Below are positions 1-8,343 of a DNA stretch of 45,833 nucleotides, in pieces (the stretch's first letter is position 1; every line of letters starts with the position of its first letter). Position numbers and translations under genes: made by a program. A model generated the notes under the pieces. That model was not told where the DNA came from. It made no database searches and was given only the letters and a program-made list of their open reading frames with translations. The stretch is from NCBI GenBank assembly GCA_014762635.1, contig JABURR010000038.1:1-45833 (forward strand), read 5' to 3'. This stretch comes from Paracoccaceae bacterium (GTDB lineage Bacteria > Pseudomonadota > Alphaproteobacteria > Rhodobacterales > Rhodobacteraceae).

Positions 1-442
1 CCCAGGTGTCGACCATCGTGCCCTCGTCCACATAGGCGCCGAGGTTCACGAAGGAGGGCATCAGCACCACGCCCGGCGCAATATATGCCGATTTGCGCAC
101 CACGCAGTTCGGCACGGCGCGGAAGCCGGCGGCTTTCCAGTCCTGATCGCTCCAGCCCTTGAACTTGCTGTCGACCTTGTCCCACCAGCCGCTGCCCTGC
201 GGGCCGCCCGACTGCTGTTCCATGTCCTTGATGCGGAAGCCCAGCAGCACCGCCTTCTTGGCCCACTGGTTGACGTGCCAGTCGCCGTTGTCGCGGCGCT
301 CGGCCACGCGGAGCGAGCCGGAATCGAGCGCGTTCAGCGTGTCTTCAATCGCCTCGCGTGCCTCGCCGGTGGTGGCGGGGGTGATGGTGTCGCGCGCTTC
401 CCAGGCGGCTTCGATGGCGGCTTCGAGCTGGGCGTTGGGCAT
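1..442 (-). CDS. dapD: 2,3,4,5-tetrahydropyridine-2,6-dicarboxylate N-succinyltransferase, 5' part
   Basis: DapD transfers succinyl from succinyl-CoA to tetrahydrodipicolinate in the succinylase branch of lysine and diaminopimelate synthesis in the cytoplasm. The 147 codons seen begin [18 protein letters not shown] and show the helical N-terminal domain, the [16 protein letters not shown] segment and the [12 protein letters not shown] stretch. They then enter the left-handed beta-helix ([20 protein letters not shown]), whose isoleucine-patch pattern is typical of hexapeptide acyltransferases. The family is about 275 residues long, so roughly the C-terminal half lies beyond the window edge. 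The gene is divergent from the LOG-family gene with about 90 bp between the starts. The identification is firm; completeness cannot be judged. Confidence 0.93.
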   Translation of the reverse strand, partial: MPNAQLEAAIEAAWEARDTITPATTGEAREAIEDTLNALDSGSLRVAERRDNGDWHVNQWAKKAVLLGFRIKDMEQQSGGPQGSGWWDKVDSKFKGWSDQDWKAAGFRAVPNCVVRKSAYIAPGVVLMPSFVNLGAYVDEGTMVDTW

Positions 443-532
443 CGGGCTCTCCAATCCTTCTGTTCAAGTGTTGGCCGAGGGCTATAGTCAACGAACGCAA
501 GGGGCGCAATCACAGGCTGCGAAGGGACCAAG

Positions 533-1372
533 ATGAAAGACGACAGCTCATGCCCGTTCCGCGATGCACAGGCGGACATCGAATCAACGCGGGTTCTGCC
601 CGATACGCCGCAGGCGCGGTCCGAGGCCTACAAACTGGCCTTCGACGATCCGGAGTTCCTGTCGCGGGATGAATTGCGTCCGGTCCGGCTGCAGCTTGAA
701 CTGCTAAAGCCTGAGCTGCTGTTGGCGGAATACGGGGTGGAATCGACCGTGGTGCTGTTTGGCGGCGCACGCATTCCCGACCCCGCCCGGCGCGAGACCG
801 CCCGGACCAAAACGTTAGCAGAACTTGCCGATTATTACGAAGAGGCTCGCCGCTTTGCCCACATGATGACCGAACGCAACGGCACCGAGGGCCGTCGCCA
901 GAACGTGATCGTGACAGGCGGCGGTCCCGGCGTGATGGAGGCCGGCAATCGTGGCGCGGCCGAGGCGGGCGGCGTCTCGATCGGGCTCAATATCGTGCTG
1001 CCCCACGAGCAGGCACCCAACGAGTACATCACGCCGGACCTGTGCTTCAACTTCCACTATTTCGGCATCCGCAAGATGCATTTCCTGCTGCGCGCCCGGG
1101 CGGTGGTGGTCTTCCCCGGCGGGTTCGGCACCCTAGACGAGCTGTTCGAGACCCTGACCCTGATCCAGACAGGCCGGATGAAACAGGTCCCGATCCTGCT
1201 GTTCGGCAAGGAGTTCTGGGAGAAGATCATCAACTGGGAGGCTTTGGCCGAAGCCGGCACCATCGCCGAAGAGGACCTGGAATTGTTCCGCTACGTCTCC
1301 ACGGCCGAAGAAGCAGTGGAGATCATCGACGGCTGGACCGCAACCCGCCGGACCGAGATCCCGGGCCGGTAG
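533..1372 (+). CDS. LOG-family protein (Rossmann-fold nucleotide 5'-monophosphate hydrolase)
   Basis: This 279-residue protein belongs to the LOG (Lonely guy) / TIGR00730 group. Characterised members release the base from cytokinin riboside 5'-monophosphates or other nucleoside monophosphates. The Rossmann start is VESTVVLFGGARIP, a GGGPGVMEA nucleotide-binding loop lies near residue 129, and the family signature PGGFGTLDE near residue 195 carries the glycine loop and acidic residue used for phosphoribose binding and catalysis. The first ~75 residues extend beyond the minimal LOG domain, as in the longer bacterial form. An AAGGGA Shine-Dalgarno (SD) sequence precedes the ATG at a good distance. 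It runs convergent with the amidotransferase gene, whose stop lies 4 bp beyond its own. The substrate cannot be read from sequence; purine nucleotide salvage is as likely as cytokinin activation. Confidence 0.87.
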   Translation: MKDDSSCPFRDAQADIESTRVLPDTPQARSEAYKLAFDDPEFLSRDELRPVRLQLELLKPELLLAEYGVESTVVLFGGARIPDPARRETARTKTLAELADYYEEARRFAHMMTERNGTEGRRQNVIVTGGGPGVMEAGNRGAAEAGGVSIGLNIVLPHEQAPNEYITPDLCFNFHYFGIRKMHFLLRARAVVVFPGGFGTLDELFETLTLIQTGRMKQVPILLFGKEFWEKIINWEALAEAGTIAEEDLELFRYVSTAEEAVEIIDGWTATRRTEIPGR

Positions 1373-1376
1373 CGCG

Positions 1377-2084
1377 TCAGCGCGCTGCCTCTTCCACGGC
1401 AGGCAATTGATCGCGGCACAGAATCCCGGCGCGGGCCGCGCCGACCAGCGCGGCGTAAAGCGCCCGCTGGCGTCGGGTATAGGTCAGGTATTCCGGGTGC
1501 CATTGCACGCCCAGGGCAAAGGGTTCTTCGACCCGCTCGATCGCCTGCACCATTCCCCAACTATCATAGGCCGCGATCCGCAGCCCCTCGCCCAGCCGGT
1601 CCACCGCCTGGGAATGCAGGGCGTTGACGCGCATCGGGCCGGTTCCGGCCAGGTCGGCGAGTCGGGTTCCGGGCTCCACATGCACATCCTTGCGCGGCAG
1701 CACGGTGACCCGCCGCTCGGCGCGGTAGTGGGTATAGGCATCCTGGTGCAAGGTGCCGCCCAGCGCCACGTTCAGCATCTGTGCGCCGCGGCAGATCCCC
1801 AGCACCGGCTTGCCCTGCCCCATCGCCTGCTCGACCAGCGCATGCTCCAGCGCGTCGCGCGCCGGGTCCAGAACCGCACTTACCGCCAGATCGCCACCGT
1901 AGAGATCGGGCGAGATGTCATCGCCGCCGCCCACGATCACCCCGTCCACATGGGCGACCTCGGCCTCGCGCCTGGAATCCCAGCGCACCGAACGGCCACC
2001 CGCGAGCCAAACCCCGAAGGCGATGAACGGATAGACCCGCCAGCCGGTGCGGCGCGAGGTGGAGATGCCGATCAGCGGCCTCAT
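1377..2084 (-). CDS. Class I glutamine amidotransferase / peptidase C26 family (gamma-glutamyl hydrolase-like)
   Basis: The 235-residue protein has the full class I amidotransferase triad: nucleophile Cys98 in GICRGAQ, and His196 and Glu198 in VQWHPE. It resembles the COG2071/PuuD group, which cleaves gamma-glutamyl amides or provides ammonia from glutamine. The start codon overlaps the stop of the amidoligase gene by 4 bp (ATGA), so the two are almost certainly translationally coupled, and no synthase domain is fused to it. Family knowledge: stand-alone COG2071 proteins next to amidoligases have been proposed to hydrolyse, or feed ammonia into, the amide bond the ligase makes. The actual substrate is unknown. 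Confidence 0.88.
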   Translation of the reverse strand: MRPLIGISTSRRTGWRVYPFIAFGVWLAGGRSVRWDSRREAEVAHVDGVIVGGGDDISPDLYGGDLAVSAVLDPARDALEHALVEQAMGQGKPVLGICRGAQMLNVALGGTLHQDAYTHYRAERRVTVLPRKDVHVEPGTRLADLAGTGPMRVNALHSQAVDRLGEGLRIAAYDSWGMVQAIERVEEPFALGVQWHPEYLTYTRRQRALYAALVGAARAGILCRDQLPAVEEAAR

Positions 2085-3040
2085 ACAAGACCCGCCCGTT
2101 TCAGGATCGCGTCACAGCGCGCAACCCAGTCATCGCCCAGAAGGTGGAGCCCAGCCTTGGACTCGGTCCATCCCTGACGCACCGTCTCCAGCAATTCGGG
2201 CCGCTCGGTGATGGCCTCCACCAGCCACCAGCGCCGCCATTCCGCGCCGAGCGACCAGTCCGGATCGTCGATCCGGCAATCAGGCAGGCGGAAGTGGAAC
2301 GCCGGGCGCGGATGGATCGTCCCGCCGGTGCCCTCGTCCGGGGCGATCAGGTCGGGCCGCAAATGGGTGAAGACCGGCAGCATGTCGAGCCCGTGATTGC
2401 GCGACAGCGTCTGCGCACGATAAGCCGCGATCACTTCAGCAAGCGGCGCATCCGGCCCGAGCCGGACAAGCTCGGCCACGAGTTTCCGCGGGTAGGGTGC
2501 CGTGAAGGGCAGCAGTTCGCGCGTGCGTTCGATGGGCCAGGTCTCGTGCATCCATTCCTCGATCAGCGCGAAGGCCAGCAGCGGGCGCACGATGTCGGCA
2601 TCCGCCGTCCCGGCGATCTCGGGGTTCAGGTGCAGCCCGAAACCATAGAGGACCGAGGCGCTCGTGCCCTCCGCCCCTTCTTTCCGAAGCCTCTCGATAA
2701 ACTGCGAAAGAACTCGAAGCTCTTCCAGGTTCAACGGATCGGTCACGATCTCCACCGGGATGACCTCGCGCCCGATCTTCAGCCCGAGGGTCTTGAGCGC
2801 GCCATCGGCATGTTTGCGCAGGAAGATGTCCAGGTAGACCTTCAGAGCGCCAATGCGGGTGCCGGTGACCTCCCAATCTTCACCGGTGGCACGGCGGGCT
2901 TGGCCGCCAAGGTGCGTTGCGGCCAGGCGCGCGACCTGTTCTTCCGCCAGGCCGCCCAGCTCAATCTCGACGCCGGTTCGGCGCGGTTCGCCAACGGCAG
3001 TCAGTGGCCGCGGCAGCGGGGGGAGCGGGGCTTGCGTCAT
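2081..3040 (-). CDS. Putative amidoligase enzyme (PF12224-like), ATP-dependent carboxylate-amine ligase fold
   Basis: The 319-residue product begins MTQAPLPPLPRP and soon reaches RRTGVEIELGGL (residues 21-31), the acidic opening strand typical of the amidoligase family related to glutamine synthetase and gamma-glutamylcysteine ligase. A conserved LSRNHGLDMLPVF segment and basic and acidic patches follow. A longer upstream reading is possible but runs antisense-like inside rlmN, so the ATG 32 bp after rlmN was chosen; its only SD (AAAGG) lies abnormally close. It sits between rlmN and a class I amidotransferase that it overlaps. Known: this ligase/amidotransferase pairing recurs in bacteria and was predicted by comparative genomics to make or modify an amide-linked peptide or metabolite. 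No substrate is known. Confidence 0.82.
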   Translation of the reverse strand: MTQAPLPPLPRPLTAVGEPRRTGVEIELGGLAEEQVARLAATHLGGQARRATGEDWEVTGTRIGALKVYLDIFLRKHADGALKTLGLKIGREVIPVEIVTDPLNLEELRVLSQFIERLRKEGAEGTSASVLYGFGLHLNPEIAGTADADIVRPLLAFALIEEWMHETWPIERTRELLPFTAPYPRKLVAELVRLGPDAPLAEVIAAYRAQTLSRNHGLDMLPVFTHLRPDLIAPDEGTGGTIHPRPAFHFRLPDCRIDDPDWSLGAEWRRWWLVEAITERPELLETVRQGWTESKAGLHLLGDDWVARCDAILKRAGLV

Positions 3041-3072
3041 CCTTTGCCGCCTGATCGGAACAACCGGACCGG

Positions 3073-4257
3073 TCAGCTCTGACCCGTTTCGGCGGCGATC
3101 TGGGCGCGGCTCTTGCGGGCGCGTTCGGTGGCGGACTTGAGCTGGCCGCAGGCGGCCATGATGTCCTCGCCGCGCGGGGTGCGGATCGGCGAGGCGTAGC
3201 CTGCCTTGTAGACGATGTCGGCGAAGGCCTCGATCCGCTCCCAGTCCGAGCGCTGGTAGGGCGCGCCGGGCCATTCGTTGAAGGGGATGAGGTTGATCTT
3301 GGCGGGGATGCCCTGGATCAGCTTGACCAGCCGCCGCGCATCGGCGTCGCTGTCGTTCACGTCCTTGAGCATCACGTATTCGAAGGTGATCCGTTCCGAG
3401 TTTGACAGGCGCGGATAGTCACGCAGGGCCGCCAGAAGCGTCTCGATGTTCCACTTCTTGTTGATCGGCACCAGCTTGTCGCGCACCTCGTCGGTGGTGG
3501 CGTGGAAGCTGACCGCCAGCAGGCAGCCGATTTCCTCGGCCGCGCGGGCGATCTCGGGAACGACACCGCTTGTCGAAAGCGTGATCCGGCGGCGCGAGAG
3601 GGCGATCCCCTCGCCATCCATGGCGATCTTCATCGCGTCGCGCACCGCGTCGAAGTTATAGAGCGGCTCGCCCATGCCCATCAGCACGATATTCGACAGA
3701 AGCCGCGGACCGGCCTCGCCGGTGCCCACGCCGGGCTCCGGCCATTCGTCGAGGTCGTCACGCGCCAGCATGATCTGGCCGACGATCTCACCGGCGGTCA
3801 GGTTGCGCACCAGCTTCTGGGTGCCGGTGTGGCAGAAGGAACAGGTGAGCGTGCAGCCCACCTGGCTGGAAATGCAGAGCGTGCCACGATCGGTTTCGGG
3901 GATGTAGACGGTTTCCACCTCGTGGCCGCCAGCGATCCGCACCAGGTATTTCCGGGTACCATCCGCCGAGACGTCGCGCGAGACGACCTCGGGCACGGCG
4001 ATCTCGAAATGCTCGGCCAGCTTGGCACGGTAGTCCTTGGCCAGGTTCGTCATCTCGGCAAAGTCGCGCACGCCCCAGTGATAGAGCCACTGCCAGATCT
4101 GGTTCACCCGCATCTTGGCCTGCTTCTCGGGCGTGCCGATCTCGATCAAGGCCGCGCGAAGCTGGTCACGGGTCAGGCCGACGATGTTCACCTGCCCCTC
4201 CGGCAGCTTGCGGGGGATCGTCAGCACGTCCTGGGTGATGGGCGCGGTGGCCGTCAT
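3073..4257 (-). CDS. rlmN: Dual-specificity 23S rRNA (A2503-C2)/tRNA methyltransferase, radical SAM
   Basis: RlmN methylates C2 of A2503 in 23S rRNA and of A37 in some tRNAs by a radical-SAM mechanism with a methyl-cysteine intermediate. The 394-residue protein carries the CX3CX2C cluster (C135, C139, C142 in CTLTCSFC), the GTLCISSQ segment with the resolving Cys128, and the C-terminal AACGQL segment whose Cys is methylated. The RlmN-specific N-terminal helical domain ([14 protein letters not shown]) is present. The ATG at 4257 is preferred over the one at 4266 because AGAGG lies 9 nt before it and directly abuts the other. The gene heads the leftward operon with the amidoligase and amidotransferase. 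Confidence 0.96.
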   Translation of the reverse strand: MTATAPITQDVLTIPRKLPEGQVNIVGLTRDQLRAALIEIGTPEKQAKMRVNQIWQWLYHWGVRDFAEMTNLAKDYRAKLAEHFEIAVPEVVSRDVSADGTRKYLVRIAGGHEVETVYIPETDRGTLCISSQVGCTLTCSFCHTGTQKLVRNLTAGEIVGQIMLARDDLDEWPEPGVGTGEAGPRLLSNIVLMGMGEPLYNFDAVRDAMKIAMDGEGIALSRRRITLSTSGVVPEIARAAEEIGCLLAVSFHATTDEVRDKLVPINKKWNIETLLAALRDYPRLSNSERITFEYVMLKDVNDSDADARRLVKLIQGIPAKINLIPFNEWPGAPYQRSDWERIEAFADIVYKAGYASPIRTPRGEDIMAACGQLKSATERARKSRAQIAAETGQS

Positions 4258-4325
4258 CGGAAGCATCCTCTTGGTGGGTTGGCTGCGCCTTATATGGGAT
4301 TCGCGCGGGATTTGCCAAAGAAAAT

Positions 4326-4347
4326 GCCCCGCCGAACCCGGCGGGGC
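4326..4347 (-). terminator. Rho-independent terminator after the IalB-like gene
   Basis: A perfect 9-bp GC arm pair (4326-4334 with 4339-4347) with a 4-nt loop is followed, on the minus strand, by ATTTTCTTT. It lies 24 bp after the stop of the IalB-like gene and upstream of rlmN, which fits a terminator separating the two leftward units. Confidence 0.85.
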
Positions 4348-4371
4348 GATCAGCCTTGCACCAGGCGCAAC

Positions 4372-4905
4372 TCAGCTGCCGCAGCGCTTCTCGGCTTCTT
4401 CCAGCGCCGCCGTGAAGCCCAGCAGCGAGAAGGTATCCTTGGTCTGCGTCCCGCGCGCCGAGCGCGCCGTCAGCACCGCCTCGGCCCCGCGCTTCATGGC
4501 GGTGATCATCTTCGTGTCATCCCCGTCCGACGCGGCCCAGGCCCATTCGCCATCGGTGAACATCTCGAAGGTCGTGCCGCCGATGTCGACATTGACCGTG
4601 GAATTGGGCGCGAAGGGATAGCCGCCGGTGAAGGTCACCTCACCCATCGCTCCGGATCCGGGGCGGTAGACGATGAACAGAAGGATATCGCCGCGCCGCA
4701 CCTCGACCACGCGGCCATCGCGGGTGTTCACGGTCTCCTTCGGCGCCGAAACGCTCCAGCACTCGGTCGGATCGCTTTCGACGAAGACGCTCCAATCGGT
4801 CTCGGCGGCGACGCGATTGGTCGAGGTCTCCTGCGCGGCGGCTGGAAAAACGGAAGTCACGGCCAAGGCGCCAGCCAAAGCCAGTCCTGCAAGAATGGGT
4901 TTCAT
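4372..4905 (-). CDS. Invasion-associated locus B (IalB)-like secreted protein
   Basis: The 177-residue product starts with a clear Sec signal peptide (MKPILAGLALAGALAVTSVF, cut after PAAAQ), so it is exported to the periplasm. The mature part opens with ETDWSVFVESDPTECWSVSAP, and has the beta-rich pattern and a Cys in this segment plus one at the C-terminus (EKRCGS) that could form a disulfide. This matches the IalB/PF06776 family common in Rhodobacterales and Bartonella; most members have no known activity. The ATG at 4905 was chosen because GGAGG lies 11 nt upstream and the signal peptide follows directly. It is divergent from the asparaginase gene. Confidence 0.75.
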   Translation of the reverse strand: MKPILAGLALAGALAVTSVFPAAAQETSTNRVAAETDWSVFVESDPTECWSVSAPKETVNTRDGRVVEVRRGDILLFIVYRPGSGAMGEVTFTGGYPFAPNSTVNVDIGGTTFEMFTDGEWAWAASDGDDTKMITAMKRGAEAVLTARSARGTQTKDTFSLLGFTAALEEAEKRCGS

Positions 4906-5081
4906 CTCTGTCACAGCCTCCAGCTGTCTCTGCCTCTTTAGGGGGGCGTTCCGATCCTCTGCCGGGACCATTTGCCGAACGCGGCCCATTTTCAATACTG
5001 CGGCGCCAGTCTAACGTGAAATTGAAGCGCGGGGAAAGCCCGCATGGCAAGATTTCGCTGCGACAAGAAGGAAAAACAGGC

Positions 5082-6080
5082 ATGACGCAACCCGTTCCCA
5101 TGGCCGAGGTCTGGCGCGGAGAATTCCTTGAATCGATCCACCGGGGCCACGCGGTCATCTGCGACGCCAGCGGCGAGATCGTCGAGGCCTGGGGCGACCC
5201 CGAGGCGGTGATCCTGCCGCGCTCGAGCATCAAGATGATCCAGGGCCTGCCACTGATCGAAAGCGGCGCGGCCGAGGCCGCCGGGTTGACCGACGAACAG
5301 ATCGGCCTGGCCTGCGCCTCTCACGGCGGGGCGCCGATCCATACGGATCGGGTGAAAAGCTGGCTGGCCGATATCGGGCTGACGGATGACGACCTGCGCT
5401 GCGGCGCGCAACCGCCCACCGACACCAGGACGCGCCACGCCATGATACGCGCCGATGAAAAACCCTGCCAGTGCCACAACAACTGTTCGGGCAAGCACAC
5501 CGGCTTCCTGACGCTGACTAAGCACCTGGGCGCGGGTCCGGAATACGTGGACATCGACCACCCGGTGCAGGTCGCGGTGAAAGAAGCCTTCGAGACCATG
5601 ACCGGCCAGACCTCGCCCGGCTACGGGATCGACGGCTGCTCGGCCCCGAATTTCGCCTCTTCGCTGCACGGCATCGCGCGCGCCATGGCGTTGTTCGCCG
5701 CCGCCGACGAGGATGGCCCCTCGGTCCGCCAACGCGCCGCCGCGCGGCTCGCCCGCTGCATGCGCACCTATCCCGAACTTGTGGCGGGCGAAGGCCGCGC
5801 CTGCACGGAGCTGATGCGCGCCATGGAGGGCCGGGTCACGATCAAGACCGGGGCCGAGGCGGTCTTCACCGCCATCATCCCGGAAAAGAAACTGGGCATC
5901 GCGCTCAAGATCGTGGACGGCTCACCGCGCGGGTCGGAATGCGCGATTACCTCGCTCTTGGTGCGGCTTGGCGTGCTGGACCCGAACCACCCGGCTGCGA
6001 AGAAATTCCGCGAACCGCCGATCGTGAACTGGCGCGGTACCACCACCGGCTTCATCCGTCCGGCAGGGGAGTTCGTCTGA
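5082..6080 (+). CDS. Asparaginase, Rhizobium etli type (PF06089)
   Basis: It hydrolyses L-asparagine to aspartate and ammonia. The 332-residue protein matches the zinc-containing class typified by R. etli asparaginase V, not the E. coli type: it has the serine-lysine motif S48-S-I-K51, the following ASHGG segment, the CQCHNNCSGKH cysteine-rich segment and GIDGCSAP, which in the known structures supply the catalytic pair and metal ligands. Choosing the ATG at 5082 places the first motif at the same residue numbers as in R. etli and gives a GAAGG SD. It is convergent with serB, with 3 bp between the stops. Confidence 0.9.
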   Translation: MTQPVPMAEVWRGEFLESIHRGHAVICDASGEIVEAWGDPEAVILPRSSIKMIQGLPLIESGAAEAAGLTDEQIGLACASHGGAPIHTDRVKSWLADIGLTDDDLRCGAQPPTDTRTRHAMIRADEKPCQCHNNCSGKHTGFLTLTKHLGAGPEYVDIDHPVQVAVKEAFETMTGQTSPGYGIDGCSAPNFASSLHGIARAMALFAAADEDGPSVRQRAAARLARCMRTYPELVAGEGRACTELMRAMEGRVTIKTGAEAVFTAIIPEKKLGIALKIVDGSPRGSECAITSLLVRLGVLDPNHPAAKKFREPPIVNWRGTTTGFIRPAGEFV

Positions 6081-6083
6081 CGA

Positions 6084-6959
6084 TCAGCCGATGAAATCGG
6101 CCTTGGCATAGCCCTGTAGATACAGCAGCGCACTCAGGTCGCCATGGTTGATGCGGATATCGCATTGCGCGGCGACCGTGGGCTTGGCGTGCAGGGCAAC
6201 CCCTGCCCCGGCCAGCCCCAGCATGCCAAGGTCGTTGGCGCCATCGCCCACGGCCATGACCTCGGGCAATGTCAGTCCAAGGCCTGCCGACACCTCGCGC
6301 AAGGCGGCCACCTTGGCATCGCGTCCCAGGATCGGCTCGGCCACCCGGCCCGTAAGCTTGCCATCCTCGATCAGCAGCGTGTTGGCCCGCGCCTCGTCGA
6401 AGCCAAGCTCCGCCGCCACGCGCTCGGCAAAGGCGGTGAACCCGCCCGAGACCAGCAGGCAATGCGCGCCATCGGCCTTCATCGTCGATAGCAACGCGCG
6501 ACCGCCGGGCATGAAGGTAATCCGCTCACGCAGAACCTTGTCGATCACCGAGGCATCCAGCCCTTCCAGCAGCCCGACCCGTTCCTTCAGCGCGCCCTCG
6601 AAATCCAACTCGCCGTTCATGGCGCGGGCGGTGATATCGGCCACGCGCGGGCCGACCCCGGCCTCGTCGGCCAGTTCGTCGATGCATTCCTGCTGGATCA
6701 TGGTGCTGTCCATGTCGGCGATCAGCATCCGCTTGCGGCGCCCTTCGGCGGGCTGAAGCACCAGGTCCACGCCCATGCCTTGCAGATCTTTCCACACGTC
6801 CCAGAGGTTTTCCGGTGCGGCCTCCACCGCGAATTCCGCCGCCTCGTCCGGGGCGAGCCAGACCGCGTCGCCGCCGCCCCAGGCGTTTCTCAGGCTCTCG
6901 ATCAGGGCCGGGTCGAGATTGGCCTTTTCAGGAGCGGCAAGCAGGGTGACGACATGCAT
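6084..6959 (-). CDS. serB: Phosphoserine phosphatase
   Basis: SerB removes phosphate from O-phosphoserine in the last step of serine synthesis. The 291-residue HAD-family protein has the aspartate motif [17 protein letters not shown], the substrate loop [15 protein letters not shown], the serine motif [12 protein letters not shown] and the metal-binding [13 protein letters not shown]. The N-terminal ~80 residues are the regulatory ACT-like domain of the bacterial long form. It is read away from serC, with 151 bp between the starts, so the serine pathway genes share one divergent control region. Confidence 0.95.
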   Translation of the reverse strand: MHVVTLLAAPEKANLDPALIESLRNAWGGGDAVWLAPDEAAEFAVEAAPENLWDVWKDLQGMGVDLVLQPAEGRRKRMLIADMDSTMIQQECIDELADEAGVGPRVADITARAMNGELDFEGALKERVGLLEGLDASVIDKVLRERITFMPGGRALLSTMKADGAHCLLVSGGFTAFAERVAAELGFDEARANTLLIEDGKLTGRVAEPILGRDAKVAALREVSAGLGLTLPEVMAVGDGANDLGMLGLAGAGVALHAKPTVAAQCDIRINHGDLSALLYLQGYAKADFIG

Positions 6960-6989
6960 GGAAGTTTCCGATCGTGAACGCTGGAGGCA

Positions 6990-7110
6990 GGATTACGTGT
7001 CGAGGCGGCGATATAGCGGCGTTTTGGCGCTTGTGAAAGGCCGTGTCCCCCCGTATCCCCGTTCGTGGGACACCCCTCCCCAACGAGGGGCGATTATCTG
7101 GAAGGATACC
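6990..7110 (+). ncRNA. Structured leader of serC (serC-motif-like cis RNA)
   Basis: The serC 5' leader contains two adjacent hairpins: 7043-7049 pairs with 7067-7073 (7 bp), and 7074-7078 pairs with 7085-7089 (5 bp). The second ends 11 nt before the SD region (GGAAGGA, 7100-7106). Known: a conserved RNA named the serC motif has been described from comparative genomics in front of alphaproteobacterial serC genes. This leader has the right place and a two-stem shape, but I could not compare it with the covariance model. The 5' limit is approximate. Confidence 0.6.
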
Positions 7111-8268
7111 ATGACCGAACCCAAGACCCCGGCCGCGCGGCCGGCCAATCCGCGTTTTTCTTCTGGCCCCTGTGCCAAACCCCCCGCATTCTCGCTGGAC
7201 AAGCTCGCCGATGCGCCTTTGGGCCGCTCGCACCGTGCTGCCATTGGCAAGGCGAAGCTGGCCGAGGCGATCGACCGCACCCGCGCGATCCTCGGCGTTC
7301 CCGACGATTACCGCATCGGTATCGTACCCGCCTCGGATACCGGCGCGGTCGAGATGGCCATGTGGTCGCTGCTGGGTGCGCGCCCGGTTGAGATGCTCGC
7401 CTGGGAAAGCTTCGGCGCGGGCTGGGTGACCGATGTGGTCAAACAACTCAAGCTCGACGCCACCGTTCGGCAGGCTGACTACGGGCAGATCGTGGACCTT
7501 GCGGACGTCGATTTCGACAAGGACGTTGTCTTCACCTGGAACGGCACCACCAGCGGCGTGCGCGTCCCCTCGGGCGACGCGATTCCCGATAATCGTCAAG
7601 GGCTTACCATCTGCGACGCGACCAGCGCGGCCTTTGCGCAGGACCTGCCGTGGGACAAGCTCGACGTGGTGACCTTCTCCTGGCAGAAGGTGCTGGGCGG
7701 CGAGGCGGCGCATGGCATGCTGATCCTCAGCCCCCGCGCGGTCGAACGGCTGGAAAGCTATACCCCGGCCTGGCCGATGCCGAAGATTTTCCGCCTGACC
7801 AAGGGCGGCAAGCTGATCGAGGGCATCTTCCGCGGCGAGACCATCAACACCCCGTCGATGCTGGCGGTGGAGGATTACCTCCGCGCGCTGGACTGGGCCG
7901 AAGAGGTCGGCGGCCTGAAGGGCCTGATCGCCCGGGCCGACGCCAATTCCCAAGTGATTTCAAAGTTCTGCGAGACGCATGACTGGATCGACAACCTGGC
8001 CGAGGACCCGGCCACGCGGTCGAACACCAGCGTCTGCCTGAAGTTCACCGACGCGCGCATCGCCGATGGCGCCGCCTTCGCGAAAGCCGTGGCCAAGCGG
8101 CTGGAAAAGGAAGGCGTGGCCTATGACATCGGCGCCTATCGCGACGCGCCGGCGGGTCTGCGCATCTGGTGCGGCGGGACGGTGGAAACCGCCGATCTCG
8201 AGGCGCTGATGCCCTGGCTGGAATGGGCCTTCGAGGCCGAGATCGCCGCCCAGACGCAAGCCGCCTGA
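7111..8268 (+). CDS. serC: Phosphoserine aminotransferase
   Basis: This PLP enzyme converts 3-phosphohydroxypyruvate plus glutamate to phosphoserine and 2-oxoglutarate. The 385-residue protein starts [20 protein letters not shown], with the family's [10 protein letters not shown] opening. It carries the PLP lysine in [13 protein letters not shown] and the phosphate-binding GRSHR near the N-terminus, and matches the longer alphaproteobacterial SerC subgroup. The ATG at 7111 has a GGAAGGA SD. serA follows after 75 bp in the same direction, and that spacer holds an unusual phased repeat. Confidence 0.95.
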   Translation: MTEPKTPAARPANPRFSSGPCAKPPAFSLDKLADAPLGRSHRAAIGKAKLAEAIDRTRAILGVPDDYRIGIVPASDTGAVEMAMWSLLGARPVEMLAWESFGAGWVTDVVKQLKLDATVRQADYGQIVDLADVDFDKDVVFTWNGTTSGVRVPSGDAIPDNRQGLTICDATSAAFAQDLPWDKLDVVTFSWQKVLGGEAAHGMLILSPRAVERLESYTPAWPMPKIFRLTKGGKLIEGIFRGETINTPSMLAVEDYLRALDWAEEVGGLKGLIARADANSQVISKFCETHDWIDNLAEDPATRSNTSVCLKFTDARIADGAAFAKAVAKRLEKEGVAYDIGAYRDAPAGLRIWCGGTVETADLEALMPWLEWAFEAEIAAQTQAA

Positions 8269-8281
8269 GCCCGCAGAACCC

Positions 8282-8330
8282 AAATCTGAATTTTATCGGA
8301 ATTCCCTCGGAATTCCGTCGGACTTTTTGG
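8282..8330 (+). repeat. 11-bp phased TCGGA-unit array between serC and serA
   Basis: Three units beginning TCGGA start at 8296, 8307 and 8318, exactly 11 bp apart; the first two are TCGGAATTCC plus one base and the third is TCGGACTTTTT. The first two units also form a perfect 9-bp hairpin (8297-8305 with 8309-8317, 3-nt loop) followed by a short T run. A related array lies downstream of gltD. Confidence 0.75.
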
Positions 8331-8343
8331 AAGGAAAGCCAAG

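Noticed and set aside
2081-3274. Longer amidoligase with an extra 78-residue N-terminus
   Set aside because: The extension overlaps the rlmN 3' end and is arginine-rich out-of-frame translation of it; the family starts near the MTQ codon.
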